Shown: positions 29,434 through 38,494, numbered from the stretch's first letter. The stretch: 64,000 nucleotides of DNA from Roseobacter cerasinus (GCF_009811755.1 NZ_BLIV01000004.1:186001-250000), one strand, 5' to 3'. A program made the numbers and translations. Notes: a model not told the origin generated them from the letters alone.

Positions 29434-31962
29434 CTATTCCCGCGCGCGCAAGACGTGCGCCGGGCGGGCGTTGATCGGGCCCCAGGCGAATGCGAGACCC
29501 GCGGCCAATGTCGCGACATACCCCCCGAGGATGATGACGCCCGCCGAGGACCACATCACCGAAAAACCCGTGTCCATGATGAAATGGCTCACGGCCCAGC
29601 CGCAGGCGATACCGGCCACAAGGGCCACGATGCCGGCGCAGAGGCCGAGCAGAGCCGAGCGCAGGGCAAAGCTGATGAAGATGCTGCGCCGTGAAGCCCC
29701 AAGGGTTTTCAGGACGGCAGCCTCATAGACCCGCGCATTGGTGCCTGCCGCTGCTGCGCCAATCAGCACGAGAAAGCCTGTGAGGAGCGTGACAGTGGCG
29801 CCGTAGGACATGGCGGCCGTAAGGCCCGAGAGCACCTCAGCCACCCGATCAATGGCGTCGCGCACGCGCACGGCGGTGATGTTGGGGTAGTCGCCTGCGA
29901 GGTCGCGGAGGATCTGGGCTTCGGCGTGCTCGTCCGCGTAGACGGTTGAGATGAAACTGTGCGGGGCGCCTTCGAGCGCGCCGGGGTTCATGGCGAGGAT
30001 GAAGCCGATGCCCGCGGTGGAAAAATCCACTTCGCGGAAGCTGGCGATGGTGCCGGTGATGTCACGCCCGAGGATGTTGACGGTCATCTCATCCCCGATC
30101 TTGAGGCCCATCTCGGCGGCTTCCTCGGCGGCGAAGCTGATGAGCGGGGGGCCGGCGTAGTCGGGGGGCCACCACTCGCCTGCGGTGAGGCGTGTGGTCT
30201 CGGCCAGCGCTTCGGAATAGGTCACTCCGCGGTCGCCTTGCAGAACCCAGTGATCGCCGGCGACCTCGCGGGCGGGCTGGCCGTTGATGCGGGTGATGAT
30301 ACCGCGCAGCATGGGGGCGGATTGCACGCGCTCGACCGCCGGATCATTGGCGAGGCGCTGGGTGAAACCTTCCATCTGGTCTTTCTGGATATCGACGAAG
30401 AAATAGGACGGCGCCACGTCCGGTAGGGTGCCGGTGATGGCGCCCCGCAGGTTGCCATCGATCTGCCCGACGGCTGCCAGCACCGACAATCCAAGGCCCA
30501 AAGAGAGCACCACCGATGTGGCGCCTTCGCGCGGCCCGGAGATCGCGGCAAGCGCCCACCTGGCGCGGGGCATGCCCCGCGCCAGGTGGGCGCCCCGGCG
30601 CGAGAGGTGACGGATGAGCAGCGCGGCTGCCGTCAGCAGAAGCAAAGCGCCACAGATCCCCCCGGCAGTCCAAAGGGTTAGCCACCAGGTGTCCGAGAAC
30701 CAGCCTGCGAGCGCCAGCAGCAGGCCGAGCGCCAAGACCGTGGCGGCGAGATAGCGGCTGGCGGGCAGCAGGCGCGCGGAGTGCAGCGCGTCACGAAAGA
30801 GGGTCGCGGGCTTGATCTCTTCGGCGCGGGCGAGGGGCCAGAGCGTGAAGAGAAAGGCCGTCAGCAGCCCGTAGAGCGCGGCCTCGGCGAGCGGCGCGGG
30901 GTAGATCGCAAAGGCCGCAGGGATCGGCAGGCGGGCTTCGATCAGCGGGGCGAAGAGCAGCGGCAGGGCGCCGCCCAAGGCAACTCCAATTGTAATGCCC
31001 GCCAGCGAGAGTGCGCCAATCTGCAGAAAGTAGGTCTGGAAGATCACTGCGCGCGTGGCCCCAAGGGTGCGCAGCGTGGCGATCACGTTGGTCTTGCCCG
31101 CGAGATAGGCGCGCACGGCGGACGACACCCCGACGCCGCCCACGGCGAGGCCCGATAGGCCCACGAGGATCAGAAAGGCACCGAGGCGCTCGACGAATTC
31201 CGACACGCCGGGCGCGCCATTGCGTGCATCGGTCCAGCGCAGGCCGGTGTCTTCGAAGCGGCTGCGGGCCTCTGCGGCCAGCGCTGCGAGATCGGCGTCG
31301 GGCGGCAAATCAAGGCGATACTTGGTGGAGAAGAGCGTGCCGGGGGCCAGAAGTTGCGAGGTTTCGAGGCTGGGTGTGGTCACGATGGTGCGCGGCCCGA
31401 GCGCAAAGCCGCCCGCCGCGCTGTCGGGCTCGCGGGTCAGCGCCGCGCTGAGGCGGAACGCTTGGGCGCCGAGGCGGAAGCTGTCGCCGATGGAGAGGCC
31501 GAGGCGGTCGATCAGGACGCGTTCCATCACCGCGCCGGGCAGGCCGTCCTGCCCGGCCAAGGCCTGATCGAGAGGTATATCGGGGGTCAGAACCACGGTG
31601 CCGATCAGCGGGTAGGCGCTGTCGATGGCCTTGATCTGGGTGAGGCCGCGCTCAGCTGTGTCGCCCTCGCCCACCACGGCCATGGAACGGAAATCGACGA
31701 TTTCCGAGACCTCTTCTGCGACTTCGGCCATCCAGGCGCGCTCCTCCTCGGTGGCGAAGCGGTAGGTGAAATCCATCTCGGCATCGCCACCCAAAAGCGC
31801 GGCCCCCTCGCGGGTGAGCCCGGCCTCGATGCCGGAGCGGACGGTCCCCACTGCGGCGATGGCCGCGACCCCGAGGGCGAGGCAGGCGAGTAAGATGCGA
31901 AAGCCGCGCAGGCCGCCGCGCAGCTCGCGCCGGGCAAAGCGGGCGGCGAGGCTGAGGCTCAT
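29434..31962 (-). CDS. ybbP: FtsX-like ABC transporter permease (YbbP type)
   Basis: Large membrane protein of 842 residues with an N-terminal membrane anchor, big periplasmic domains (MacB-PCD-like) and two FtsX-type four-helix units, including the segment VGLSGLAVGGVGVSSAVRAYLAGKT split by later helices. It partners with the adjacent ATPase, whose stop codon overlaps its start by 4 nt (ATGA). In E. coli ybbA-ybbP lies divergent to tesA, exactly as here. The transported substrate is unknown; by analogy with MacB-type pumps it may do mechanical work in the periplasm. Confidence 0.86.
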   Translation of the reverse strand: MSLSLAARFARRELRGGLRGFRILLACLALGVAAIAAVGTVRSGIEAGLTREGAALLGGDAEMDFTYRFATEEERAWMAEVAEEVSEIVDFRSMAVVGEGDTAERGLTQIKAIDSAYPLIGTVVLTPDIPLDQALAGQDGLPGAVMERVLIDRLGLSIGDSFRLGAQAFRLSAALTREPDSAAGGFALGPRTIVTTPSLETSQLLAPGTLFSTKYRLDLPPDADLAALAAEARSRFEDTGLRWTDARNGAPGVSEFVERLGAFLILVGLSGLAVGGVGVSSAVRAYLAGKTNVIATLRTLGATRAVIFQTYFLQIGALSLAGITIGVALGGALPLLFAPLIEARLPIPAAFAIYPAPLAEAALYGLLTAFLFTLWPLARAEEIKPATLFRDALHSARLLPASRYLAATVLALGLLLALAGWFSDTWWLTLWTAGGICGALLLLTAAALLIRHLSRRGAHLARGMPRARWALAAISGPREGATSVVLSLGLGLSVLAAVGQIDGNLRGAITGTLPDVAPSYFFVDIQKDQMEGFTQRLANDPAVERVQSAPMLRGIITRINGQPAREVAGDHWVLQGDRGVTYSEALAETTRLTAGEWWPPDYAGPPLISFAAEEAAEMGLKIGDEMTVNILGRDITGTIASFREVDFSTAGIGFILAMNPGALEGAPHSFISTVYADEHAEAQILRDLAGDYPNITAVRVRDAIDRVAEVLSGLTAAMSYGATVTLLTGFLVLIGAAAAGTNARVYEAAVLKTLGASRRSIFISFALRSALLGLCAGIVALVAGIACGWAVSHFIMDTGFSVMWSSAGVIILGGYVATLAAGLAFAWGPINARPAHVLRARE

Positions 31963-32648
31963 TCGGCAGCCCGGTCCATAGGCACCACGCGCCCGTCGCC
32001 GAGGCGGATCACGCGGTCGCAGCGGGCGGCGAGGCTCTGGCTGTGGGTGACCAGCACGAGGGTCGCCCCGTGCCGGTCGCGCAGGCCGAAGAGCAGGTCG
32101 ATGATGGCCGCGCCATTGGCGCCGTCGAGGTTGCCGGTGGGTTCATCGGCGAGCAGGATGTCGGGGCGGGGAGCGGAGGCGCGGGCGAGCGCCACGCGCT
32201 GCTGCTCGCCACCGGACATCTGGCTGGGGTAGTGGCCCGTGCGGTGGGCGAGGCCCACCTCGGCCAGTTCGGCCTCGGCCTTGGCGAAGGCGTCGGCATC
32301 CCCGGCGAGCTCCAGCGGCGTGGCGACATTCTCCAGCGCCGTCATGGTCGGGATCAGGTGAAAGGACTGGAAGACCACGCCCATATGGTCGCGGCGGAAG
32401 CGGGCCAGCTGGTCTTCGGACATGCCTGTCAGGTCTTGGCCCAGCGCGCGGATTGTGCCGGAGGTGGCGCGCTCCAGCCCGCCCATGAGCATCAGCAGCG
32501 AGGATTTGCCGGAACCCGAGGGGCCGATCAGCCCGAGGCTCTCGCCCGCCTGCACCTCCAGCGAGATGCCATGCAGGATATCCACCCGCCCGGCATTGCC
32601 ATTGAGCGACAAAGTGGCATCTTGGAGAGAGAAGACGGGGTCGGACAT
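31959..32648 (-). CDS. ybbA: ABC transporter ATP-binding protein (YbbA type)
   Basis: ATPase of 229 residues in the LolD/MacB-like group. Walker A is GPSGSGKSS, the signature is MSGGEQQRVALARA, and Walker B is ILLADEPTGNLD. The longer frame to 33257 is the shadow of tesA; the ATG at 32648 (MSDPVFSLQD) was chosen. It energises the 842-residue permease that follows with a 4-nt overlap. It is divergent from tesA, 54 nt between starts. Confidence 0.92.
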   Translation of the reverse strand: MSDPVFSLQDATLSLNGNAGRVDILHGISLEVQAGESLGLIGPSGSGKSSLLMLMGGLERATSGTIRALGQDLTGMSEDQLARFRRDHMGVVFQSFHLIPTMTALENVATPLELAGDADAFAKAEAELAEVGLAHRTGHYPSQMSGGEQQRVALARASAPRPDILLADEPTGNLDGANGAAIIDLLFGLRDRHGATLVLVTHSQSLAARCDRVIRLGDGRVVPMDRAAE

Positions 32649-32702
32649 GCGCAGGCTCACCTTTTCGGCGGTATACGTGTGGCATATGGAGGCTGGATCA
32701 AG

Positions 32703-33338
32703 ATGCACAAGGTTGTGATGTCTGTGGCGCTGCTGTGGCCCCTGGGGGCTGTGGCCGAGGATGTGGTGATCGCGGCCCTGGGGGACAGCCTGACGCAGGG
32801 CTATGGGCTGGTGGAGGCCGAGGGCTTCGTGCTGCAGCTGCAGGGCTGGCTGCAGGCGCAAGGCGCCGAGGTGCAGCTGATCAACGCAGGCGTGTCTGGG
32901 GACACCACGGCGGGCGGGCTTGCCCGCGCTGCCTGGACGCTGACGCCTGACGTGGATGCGATGATTGTCGCTTTGGGCGGCAATGACCTTTTGCGCGGGA
33001 TTGATCCGGGGGTGAGCCGGTCGAACCTCGACGGCATTCTGCAGGCGGCCGAGGCGGCGGACGTCGAGGTTTTGCTGGTGGGCATGGAGGCGCCGGGGAA
33101 CTATGGGCCGGAGTTCAAGGCGGCGTTCGACGCGATCTATCCCGAGCTGGCGGAGGCTTACGGTGCGCTTTATGCGCCGAGCTTCTTTGAAGGCCTGGGC
33201 GTCCAGGGGGGCGATCCGGCCTCGGTGCGCGCTTACATGCAGCCGGACGGCATTCACCCCAGTGCGGAGGGTGTGGAGCGGATTGTCGAGGGGCTGGGGC
33301 CTTACGTGATGGCGCTGATCGGGCGCGTGGGCGGGTAG
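32703..33338 (+). CDS. tesA: SGNH/GDSL esterase, TesA-like multifunctional lysophospholipase/thioesterase
   Basis: Periplasmic hydrolase of 211 residues. A signal peptide (MHKVVMSVALLWPLGAVAE) precedes block I GDSLTQGYGL with the nucleophile Ser. Block III GGNDLLRG and block V DGIHPSAEG with the Asp-His pair complete the SGNH set. The start at 32703 was chosen over the long upstream frame because it gives the signal peptide. The neighbouring divergent ybbAP matches the conserved tesA-ybbAP arrangement. It ends directly against the next ATG. Confidence 0.92.
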   Translation: MHKVVMSVALLWPLGAVAEDVVIAALGDSLTQGYGLVEAEGFVLQLQGWLQAQGAEVQLINAGVSGDTTAGGLARAAWTLTPDVDAMIVALGGNDLLRGIDPGVSRSNLDGILQAAEAADVEVLLVGMEAPGNYGPEFKAAFDAIYPELAEAYGALYAPSFFEGLGVQGGDPASVRAYMQPDGIHPSAEGVERIVEGLGPYVMALIGRVGG

Positions 33339-33956
33339 ATGCCGGGGCGGTTTTTCCTGACCTCACCGATGGCGGAGCTGGCCGAGGCCGTCGGGGCCGA
33401 GGCGGGGCCGGTGGCGGAGGAGCCGCCGCGCCGGAATGTGGCCCCGGGCGAGGAGGTGGTCGTGCTGACGCGTGCGGTTCTCGCGCGAATGCGCTGGGGC
33501 ATCATCCCGGTGGGGCGTGTGAATGCGCGGGGGCGCCCGGTGATGGAGACCATCGTGAACGCGCGCAGCGAGACGGTCTTTGACAAATCCGCCTTTACGG
33601 GCACGGGGCGGGCGGTGGTGCCGATGAACGGCTGGTATGAGTGGACCGGCGAGACACGCCGCAAGACCGCCTGGCGGATTGCGCCGAAAGGGGGCGGGTT
33701 TCTCTTCTTTGCGGCGATCATGGATCGCTGGCAGGGGCCTGGGGGGATCGAGGTGGATCAGGTGGCGACGCTGACCTGCGCACCCTCCGCGGATGTGGCG
33801 GGCATCCATCACCGGATGGGGGTGATCCTGGAGCCTGAAGATATTCCGCTGTGGCTGACGGGCGCGGAAGAGGTTGTCGCGCCGCTGCTCAGGCCCTGGC
33901 CGGAGGGGCGGTTGCAGGTGGCCAGGGCGGAGGATGTGGATTGGGGCGCGCCATGA
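33339..33956 (+). CDS. SRAP/YedK (HMCES) homologue lacking the catalytic Cys2
   Basis: Protein of 205 residues of the SOS-response-associated peptidase family, which normally crosslinks to abasic sites in single-stranded DNA through Cys2 after Met1 removal. The rest of the family pattern is present: NARSETV, MNGWYEW with the conserved Glu, and IHHRMGVIL with the conserved His. However, the N-terminus reads M-P-G-R-F where the family has M-C-G-R-F. The ATG directly follows the in-frame tesA stop, so no alternative upstream start can restore the Cys. It may bind DNA non-covalently, or have another role. Co-transcribed with tesA. Confidence 0.85.
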   Translation: MPGRFFLTSPMAELAEAVGAEAGPVAEEPPRRNVAPGEEVVVLTRAVLARMRWGIIPVGRVNARGRPVMETIVNARSETVFDKSAFTGTGRAVVPMNGWYEWTGETRRKTAWRIAPKGGGFLFFAAIMDRWQGPGGIEVDQVATLTCAPSADVAGIHHRMGVILEPEDIPLWLTGAEEVVAPLLRPWPEGRLQVARAEDVDWGAP

Positions 33957-33973
33957 GGCGGGCCGTGGAGCCG

Positions 33974-33996
33974 TGCATATTTTTGGAACAATGAAG
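33974..33996 (+). repeat. Dispersed short repeat, copy C
   Basis: Reads TGCATATTTTTGGAACAATGAAG, 18 nt after the stop of the SRAP homologue, in the convergent gap before the cold-shock gene. Confidence 0.8.
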
Positions 33997-34062
33997 GCGG
34001 GGCGGGTGCTGCCCGTTTGGCGCGCGCCCTTTGTGTTGAATGCGGGCGGGTCTGGCGGCACC

Positions 34063-34088
34063 AAAAAACGGGCACCGTGGCGCCCGTT
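34063..34088 (-). terminator. Rho-independent terminator of the cold-shock gene
   Basis: On the minus strand AACGGGC and GCCCGTT form a 7-bp stem (34067-34073, 34082-34088), followed by a run of T (34063-34068), about 25 nt past the csp stop. Confidence 0.8.
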
Positions 34089-34113
34089 TGAATGATCGTG
34101 TCGCGGTCTGAGG

Positions 34114-34320
34114 TCAGGCCAGTGCCAGGTTGCCTGCGCTTTCGCGGCCATCACGGCCCGCTTCCACGTCGAAGGTGACCTTCTGGTTGTCGGCAAGACC
34201 TGTCAGGCCTGCGCGCTCAACGGCAGAAATATGCACAAAGATGTCTTTGCCGCCGCCGTCGGGGGCAATAAAGCCGTAGCCTTTTGTGGTGTTGAACCAT
34301 TTCACGGTGCCAGTGGCCAT
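34114..34320 (-). CDS. cspA: Cold-shock domain protein (CspA family)
   Basis: Single-stranded nucleic-acid chaperone of 68 residues that melts mRNA structure. RNP1 is visible as KGYGFI and RNP2 as DIFVHI. An AGGAGACACGGAT ribosome-binding site precedes the ATG. It has its own terminator and a long AT-rich 5' flank (34321 onward), consistent with a regulated long 5' UTR, though cold induction cannot be read from sequence. Confidence 0.95.
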   Translation of the reverse strand: MATGTVKWFNTTKGYGFIAPDGGGKDIFVHISAVERAGLTGLADNQKVTFDVEAGRDGRESAGNLALA

Positions 34321-34644
34321 ATCCGTGTCTCCTATATTCTGCTGCCCGCGGAATGCGGCAGCTTGGCTCGGTCGAAAGCAGATCGAGTGACTGGCCGAAA
34401 GGAGCAGTGGTCGATAGTTTGTCGCGTCGCACCCCCGATATTGTGTGCCGACCCTGCAAAAGCAAGTTAAATAAAAATGACAGCGCTTACCTAAAAACCG
34501 TCGGCGGATTCCCGCCCAGCGTGTATTGCTGAAAATTTCAGCGCTATATGACGCAGCGCACCAGAAAATTTTTTTACCAGTTGATAAAATTTTTTTAACG
34601 TGTCAGCCTTTTTCTCAATAGACAGCCAGAATGGGGTGACAACC
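34321..34644. promoter_or_regulatory. Divergent promoter region cspA / preT
   Basis: 324 bp with no gene, AT-richer than its surroundings, especially 34550-34610. It must hold the csp 5' UTR and promoter on the minus strand and the preT promoter on the plus strand. The one specific site I can assign is the RutR-like inverted repeat at 34573-34588. Confidence 0.6.
34573..34588. promoter_or_regulatory. RutR-like operator upstream of preT
   Basis: TTTACCA-GT-TGATAAA, a 7-2-7 inverted repeat with one imperfect pair. It matches the site at 38613-38628 at 13 of 14 arm positions and resembles the E. coli RutR consensus TTGACCA-N2-TGGTCAA. It lies 56 bp before the preT start. Confidence 0.65.
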
Positions 34645-35967
34645 ATGTCCAGCAACGCATTTACGCCGGGGATCGTGCCGGGCCGCATGGCGGCTGAGGC
34701 GTATAGTGAACAGTTCTCAGACCTGCATCCGCGTCTTGACGATCACGAGGCACTGGTCGCGGCCGACCGGTGCTATTTCTGTCATGACGCGCCCTGTATC
34801 ACCGCCTGCCCGACGGATATCGACATCCCGCTGTTTATCCGGCAGATCGCGACCGGCACCCCGGATGCGGCGGCCAAAACGATTCTGAGCCAGAACATCA
34901 TGGGTGGTATGTGCGCCCGGGTTTGCCCGACTGAGCAGCTTTGCGAGGAAGCCTGCGTGCGTGAGATGGCAGAGGGCAAGCCGGTTCTGATTGGTCAGTT
35001 GCAGCGCTATGCGACCGATCATTTGCAAGAACAGGGCATCCATCCGTTCTCCCGTGCTGCGGTCACCGGCAAGTCGGTGGCTGTGGTGGGGGCGGGGCCT
35101 GCGGGGCTCAGCTGTGCGCACCGGCTCGCGATGCTAGGGCATGATGTGGTCGTCTATGATGCGCAGCCCAAGGCTGGCGGACTGAACGAATACGGCATTG
35201 CCACCTACAAAACCGTTGATGGCTATGCGCAATCTGAAGTTGACTGGCTGCTGAAGATTGGCGGCATCCAGATTGACTATGGCAAGCGGTTGGGCGGCGA
35301 TATTACGCTGGCAGGTTTGCGCTCAGCGCATGACGCGGTCTTCCTGGGCATCGGCTTGGGCGGTGTAAATGCACTGGATGCAGAGGGCGCGGACAAGGAT
35401 GGTGTTCTCGATGCCGTCGATTTCATTGCCGATCTGCGACAGGCAGAGAGTTTTGCCGATGTTCCGGTGGGCCGCGATGTGGTGGTCATCGGCGGTGGCA
35501 TGACGGCGGTGGATGCGGCAGTGCAGGCCAAGCTGCTGGGCGCGCTGAACGTCACGCTGGTTTACCGCCGTGGACGCGACCGGATGAACGCAAGCGTCTT
35601 TGAACAGGATCTGGCCGCGAGTAAAGGCGTGCGTATTGTCACCCACGCGATGCCCAAGGCGGTGATCGGTAACGGCGCTGTGCGCGAGATCGAGTTCGAC
35701 TATGTAGACGATGCGATGCAGCCGACGGGTCAGACCTTGCGGCTGGCCGCCGATCAGGTCTTCCGCGCGATTGGCCAGACACTGGTCGGTGAAGACCTGC
35801 CGGAGCTTGATGGCCGCAAGATCAAGGTCACCGAGACCGGGCGCACCTCGCTCGCTGGCGTCTGGGCTGGCGGCGACTGTGCGGCTGGCGGCGACGATCT
35901 GACTGTGACCGCAGTGGCCGAAGGGCGCGACGCGGCCATGGATATCCACGCAACACTGACAGCTTGA
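34645..35967 (+). CDS. preT: NAD(P)-dependent dihydropyrimidine dehydrogenase subunit PreT
   Basis: FAD/Fe-S electron-input subunit (440 residues) of bacterial dihydropyrimidine dehydrogenase, first step of reductive uracil/thymine breakdown. The N-terminal Fe-S domain has CYFCHDAPCITACP and GGMCARVCPTEQLCEEAC. The FAD motif VVGAGPAGLSCAHR and NAD(P) motif VIGGGMTAVDAA follow. It resembles GltD-type oxidoreductases, but pairing with PreA 13 nt downstream fixes the role. The ATG at 34645 was chosen over an upstream in-frame ATG at 34600. Likely controlled by the RutR-like operator at 34573. Confidence 0.93.
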   Translation: MSSNAFTPGIVPGRMAAEAYSEQFSDLHPRLDDHEALVAADRCYFCHDAPCITACPTDIDIPLFIRQIATGTPDAAAKTILSQNIMGGMCARVCPTEQLCEEACVREMAEGKPVLIGQLQRYATDHLQEQGIHPFSRAAVTGKSVAVVGAGPAGLSCAHRLAMLGHDVVVYDAQPKAGGLNEYGIATYKTVDGYAQSEVDWLLKIGGIQIDYGKRLGGDITLAGLRSAHDAVFLGIGLGGVNALDAEGADKDGVLDAVDFIADLRQAESFADVPVGRDVVVIGGGMTAVDAAVQAKLLGALNVTLVYRRGRDRMNASVFEQDLAASKGVRIVTHAMPKAVIGNGAVREIEFDYVDDAMQPTGQTLRLAADQVFRAIGQTLVGEDLPELDGRKIKVTETGRTSLAGVWAGGDCAAGGDDLTVTAVAEGRDAAMDIHATLTA

Positions 35968-35980
35968 GGGAGGCTGAAAC

Positions 35981-37282
35981 ATGGCTGATCTGACAAGTGA
36001 CTTCATTGGCATCAAAAGCCCCAACCCGTTCTGGCTGGCCTCGGCGCCGCCGACGGATAAGGAATATAACGTGCGGCGCGCCTTCGAGGCCGGTTGGGGC
36101 GGGGTGGTCTGGAAGACTCTGGGTCTCGATCCACATGTGGTGAACGTAAATGGCCCCCGCTACGGCGCGGTCTATGGCGCGGATCGGCGGCTCTTGGGTC
36201 TGAACAACATCGAGTTGATCACGGACCGTCCACTGCAGACCAACTTGGATGAGATCAAGGTGGTCAAACGCGACTATCCTGACCGGGCCATGATTGTCTC
36301 CCTGATGGTGCCCTGCGAGGAAGAGCCGTGGAAGTTCATCCTGCCGCTGGTCGAGGAGACCGGTGCTGATGGGGTGGAGCTGAACTTCGGCTGCCCGCAC
36401 GGGATGTCAGAGCGGGGCATGGGCTCCGCAGTGGGGCAGGTGCCGGAGTACATCGAGATGGTCACGCGCTGGGTCAAGGCGAACACGCGCATGCCGGTGA
36501 TCGTGAAGCTGACGCCGAATATCACTGATATCCGCAAGCCTGCGGAGGCGGCGATGAAGGGCGGGGCGGATGCGGTCTCGCTCATCAATACGATCAACTC
36601 GATCACCAGCGTGGATCTGGATCTCTTTGCGCCGGAGCCGACGATTGACGGCAAGGGTGCGCATGGGGGCTACTGCGGGCCGGCGGTCAAGCCCATTGCG
36701 TTGAATATGGTCGCCGAGATTGCCCGTGATCCGGCCTTGGGGCAGATCCCCATTTCTGGCATCGGCGGGATCACCACCTGGCGCGACGCGGCGGAGTTCA
36801 TGGCGCTGGGGGCCGGCAATGTGCAAGTCTGCACGGCGGCCATGACTTACGGGTTCAAAATCGTGCAGGAGATGATCAGCGGGCTCAGTGACTACATGGA
36901 CAGCAAAGGGCTGACGTCGGTCGACGAGATCGTCGGGCGCGCGGTGCCGAATGTGACCGATTGGCAGTATCTGAACCTCAATTATGTGGCCAAGGCGAAA
37001 ATCAACCAGGATCTGTGCATCTCTTGCGGGCGCTGTTTCGCAGCCTGCGAGGACACGTCGCATCAGGCGATTGCCATGTCCGAAGATCGCACCTTTACCG
37101 TGATCGATGACGAATGTGTCGCCTGCAACCTCTGCGTCAATGTTTGCCCGGTCGAGGACTGCATCACCATGGAGGCCATGGCGCCCGGCACCACCGACCC
37201 GCGAACGGGCAAAGTGGTCGAGCCGGACTATGCCAACTGGACCACGCACCCTAACAACCCGGCTGCGAACGCCGCAGAATAA
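35981..37282 (+). CDS. preA: NAD-dependent dihydropyrimidine dehydrogenase subunit PreA
   Basis: Catalytic subunit (433 residues) that reduces uracil or thymine to the dihydropyrimidine. An FMN-binding TIM barrel contains NFGCPHGMSERGMGS and VKLTPNITDI. At the C-terminus are two 4Fe-4S motifs, CISCGRCFAAC and CVACNLCVNVCP, which receive electrons from PreT. In mammalian DPD the loop after GERGMG carries the catalytic Cys; here the same stretch reads GSAVGQ, with Val at the Cys position by eye. It ends 5 nt from the convergent hypothetical gene. Confidence 0.94.
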   Translation: MADLTSDFIGIKSPNPFWLASAPPTDKEYNVRRAFEAGWGGVVWKTLGLDPHVVNVNGPRYGAVYGADRRLLGLNNIELITDRPLQTNLDEIKVVKRDYPDRAMIVSLMVPCEEEPWKFILPLVEETGADGVELNFGCPHGMSERGMGSAVGQVPEYIEMVTRWVKANTRMPVIVKLTPNITDIRKPAEAAMKGGADAVSLINTINSITSVDLDLFAPEPTIDGKGAHGGYCGPAVKPIALNMVAEIARDPALGQIPISGIGGITTWRDAAEFMALGAGNVQVCTAAMTYGFKIVQEMISGLSDYMDSKGLTSVDEIVGRAVPNVTDWQYLNLNYVAKAKINQDLCISCGRCFAACEDTSHQAIAMSEDRTFTVIDDECVACNLCVNVCPVEDCITMEAMAPGTTDPRTGKVVEPDYANWTTHPNNPAANAAE

Positions 37283-37287
37283 CAAGA

Positions 37288-37761
37288 TCAGGCGTCGTCG
37301 CTTTGCAGGATCGGCGCGGTCGGCAGCGGGTTGGGCAGATCCACCTCAGGCTCTTGTGCTTCGGCGGCCGCCTCAGCAGCAGCGGCCGCACGTTCGGCGG
37401 CGCGTTCTGCATCCTGCGCTTCTTGAAGCGCCTTCGATTCGGCTCGAATCTTGGCCTGTTGATCCAGGAAGGCGTCAGGCACCTTGTTCTTCGTTTGGGC
37501 CTCCACCACCGATTTGGGCGACGCACCTACCGGTGGCATTGCAACGCGGCCACGCTCGAGCAGAGCCGCCAGATGCGTGCCGCCCGTGCCGGTTCTGTCT
37601 CGCGCGCCCTGACCGGAATGATCGGAAGACATATTGGCATTCTCGCCGGAGGTCTTCTTGGTTTCCGCGACGCGGCCCAGAAATGCTGCATTCTGGGCAT
37701 CGTGTTGTGCTGGCGCCACCGGCTGTGGCGCATATGGGGCATTGAAAGAAATCGCACTCAT
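37288..37761 (-). CDS. Hypothetical Ala/Glu-rich protein
   Basis: Protein of 157 residues with no family I recognise. The N-terminal half is low-complexity and polar. The C-terminal third is a strongly helical, probably coiled-coil stretch rich in Ala, Glu and Arg (about residues 110-145), ending in a Pro-rich tail with acidic end. The ATG at 37761 follows TTGGAGCAAGCC, a good SD, and was preferred to upstream in-frame ATGs (37779, 37809). It is convergent with preA and lies between preTA and the RutR-like gene. Confidence 0.65.
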   Translation of the reverse strand: MSAISFNAPYAPQPVAPAQHDAQNAAFLGRVAETKKTSGENANMSSDHSGQGARDRTGTGGTHLAALLERGRVAMPPVGASPKSVVEAQTKNKVPDAFLDQQAKIRAESKALQEAQDAERAAERAAAAAEAAAEAQEPEVDLPNPLPTAPILQSDDA

Positions 37762-37876
37762 GGCTTGCTCCAATTTCATTCGCAGTTCGAAGCCGCCACC
37801 CGCATCCATTAAAACAATATGAATACTAACTGTGTGTTAAAGCGTAGCCTTATTTTGCCGAAGGGTTAGCAAGCTC

Positions 37877-38494
37877 TTAAGGCGTCAGGAGCTTGGTAAA
37901 CACTGTTTCGAGATAAGCTGCGGCACCGTCGTGGCTGCTGGGATCATCTCGCAACAGGACTTTCACCTGCGCATCGAAATCGGCGTAGTGCTGGGTTGTT
38001 GCCCAGATCGAGAAGATCAGATGCCGCGGATCGACATGGGCCAGATCGCCACGATCCATCCAAGTCTTTATCACGGAACATTTTTCATCAAAAAGCGGTT
38101 GCAGTCCGGAGATCAGATGCGGTGCCATGCGCGGCGCGCCTTGCAGGATTTCTCCGGCAAAAAGCCGGCTTTCGCGCGGCAGATCCCGGGCCATGTCAAG
38201 CTTGCGCTGCACATAGCCCAGAATTTCCTGCAACGGGTCCCCCTTGGGGTCAAGTGTTACCAGCGGGTCGAGCCAGGTCTCCATCAACTGGTTCAGGAGG
38301 GTCAGATGTATCTCTTCTTTGCCGTCGAAATAGTAAAGTATGTTCGGTTTGCTGAGGCCTGCTGCCTCGGCGATCTGGTCAAGGGTTGCGCCGCGATAGC
38401 CATGTTTTGAAAAGACATCGAGCGCGGCATCAAGAATGCGGCGGCGGTTGCGTTGCTGGATCCGGCTGGGTTTCTTCTCTACGCCATCAGGCAA
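37877..38494 (-). CDS. rutR: RutR-like TetR-family regulator of pyrimidine use
   Basis: About 205 residues with an N-terminal TetR helix-turn-helix (AALDVFSKHGYRGATLDQIA, then GLSKPNILYYF) and a RutR-type C-terminal domain. The segment DPRHLIFSIWATTQHYADF is close to E. coli RutR, where this region forms part of the uracil pocket. In E. coli RutR senses uracil and represses pyrimidine degradation. Start choice is uncertain: TTG at 38494 has GGAGA at good spacing, and an in-frame GTG at 38509 is an alternative. It is divergent from the amidohydrolase gene with a perfect operator between them. Confidence 0.88.
   Translation of the reverse strand: MPDGVEKKPSRIQQRNRRRILDAALDVFSKHGYRGATLDQIAEAAGLSKPNILYYFDGKEEIHLTLLNQLMETWLDPLVTLDPKGDPLQEILGYVQRKLDMARDLPRESRLFAGEILQGAPRMAPHLISGLQPLFDEKCSVIKTWMDRGDLAHVDPRHLIFSIWATTQHYADFDAQVKVLLRDDPSSHDGAAAYLETVFTKLLTP

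Noticed and set aside
33991-34095. Small ORF starting at the ATG of repeat copy C (34 codons)
   Set aside because: The ATG belongs to the repeat itself; downstream codons differ between copies and run through the cold-shock terminator.
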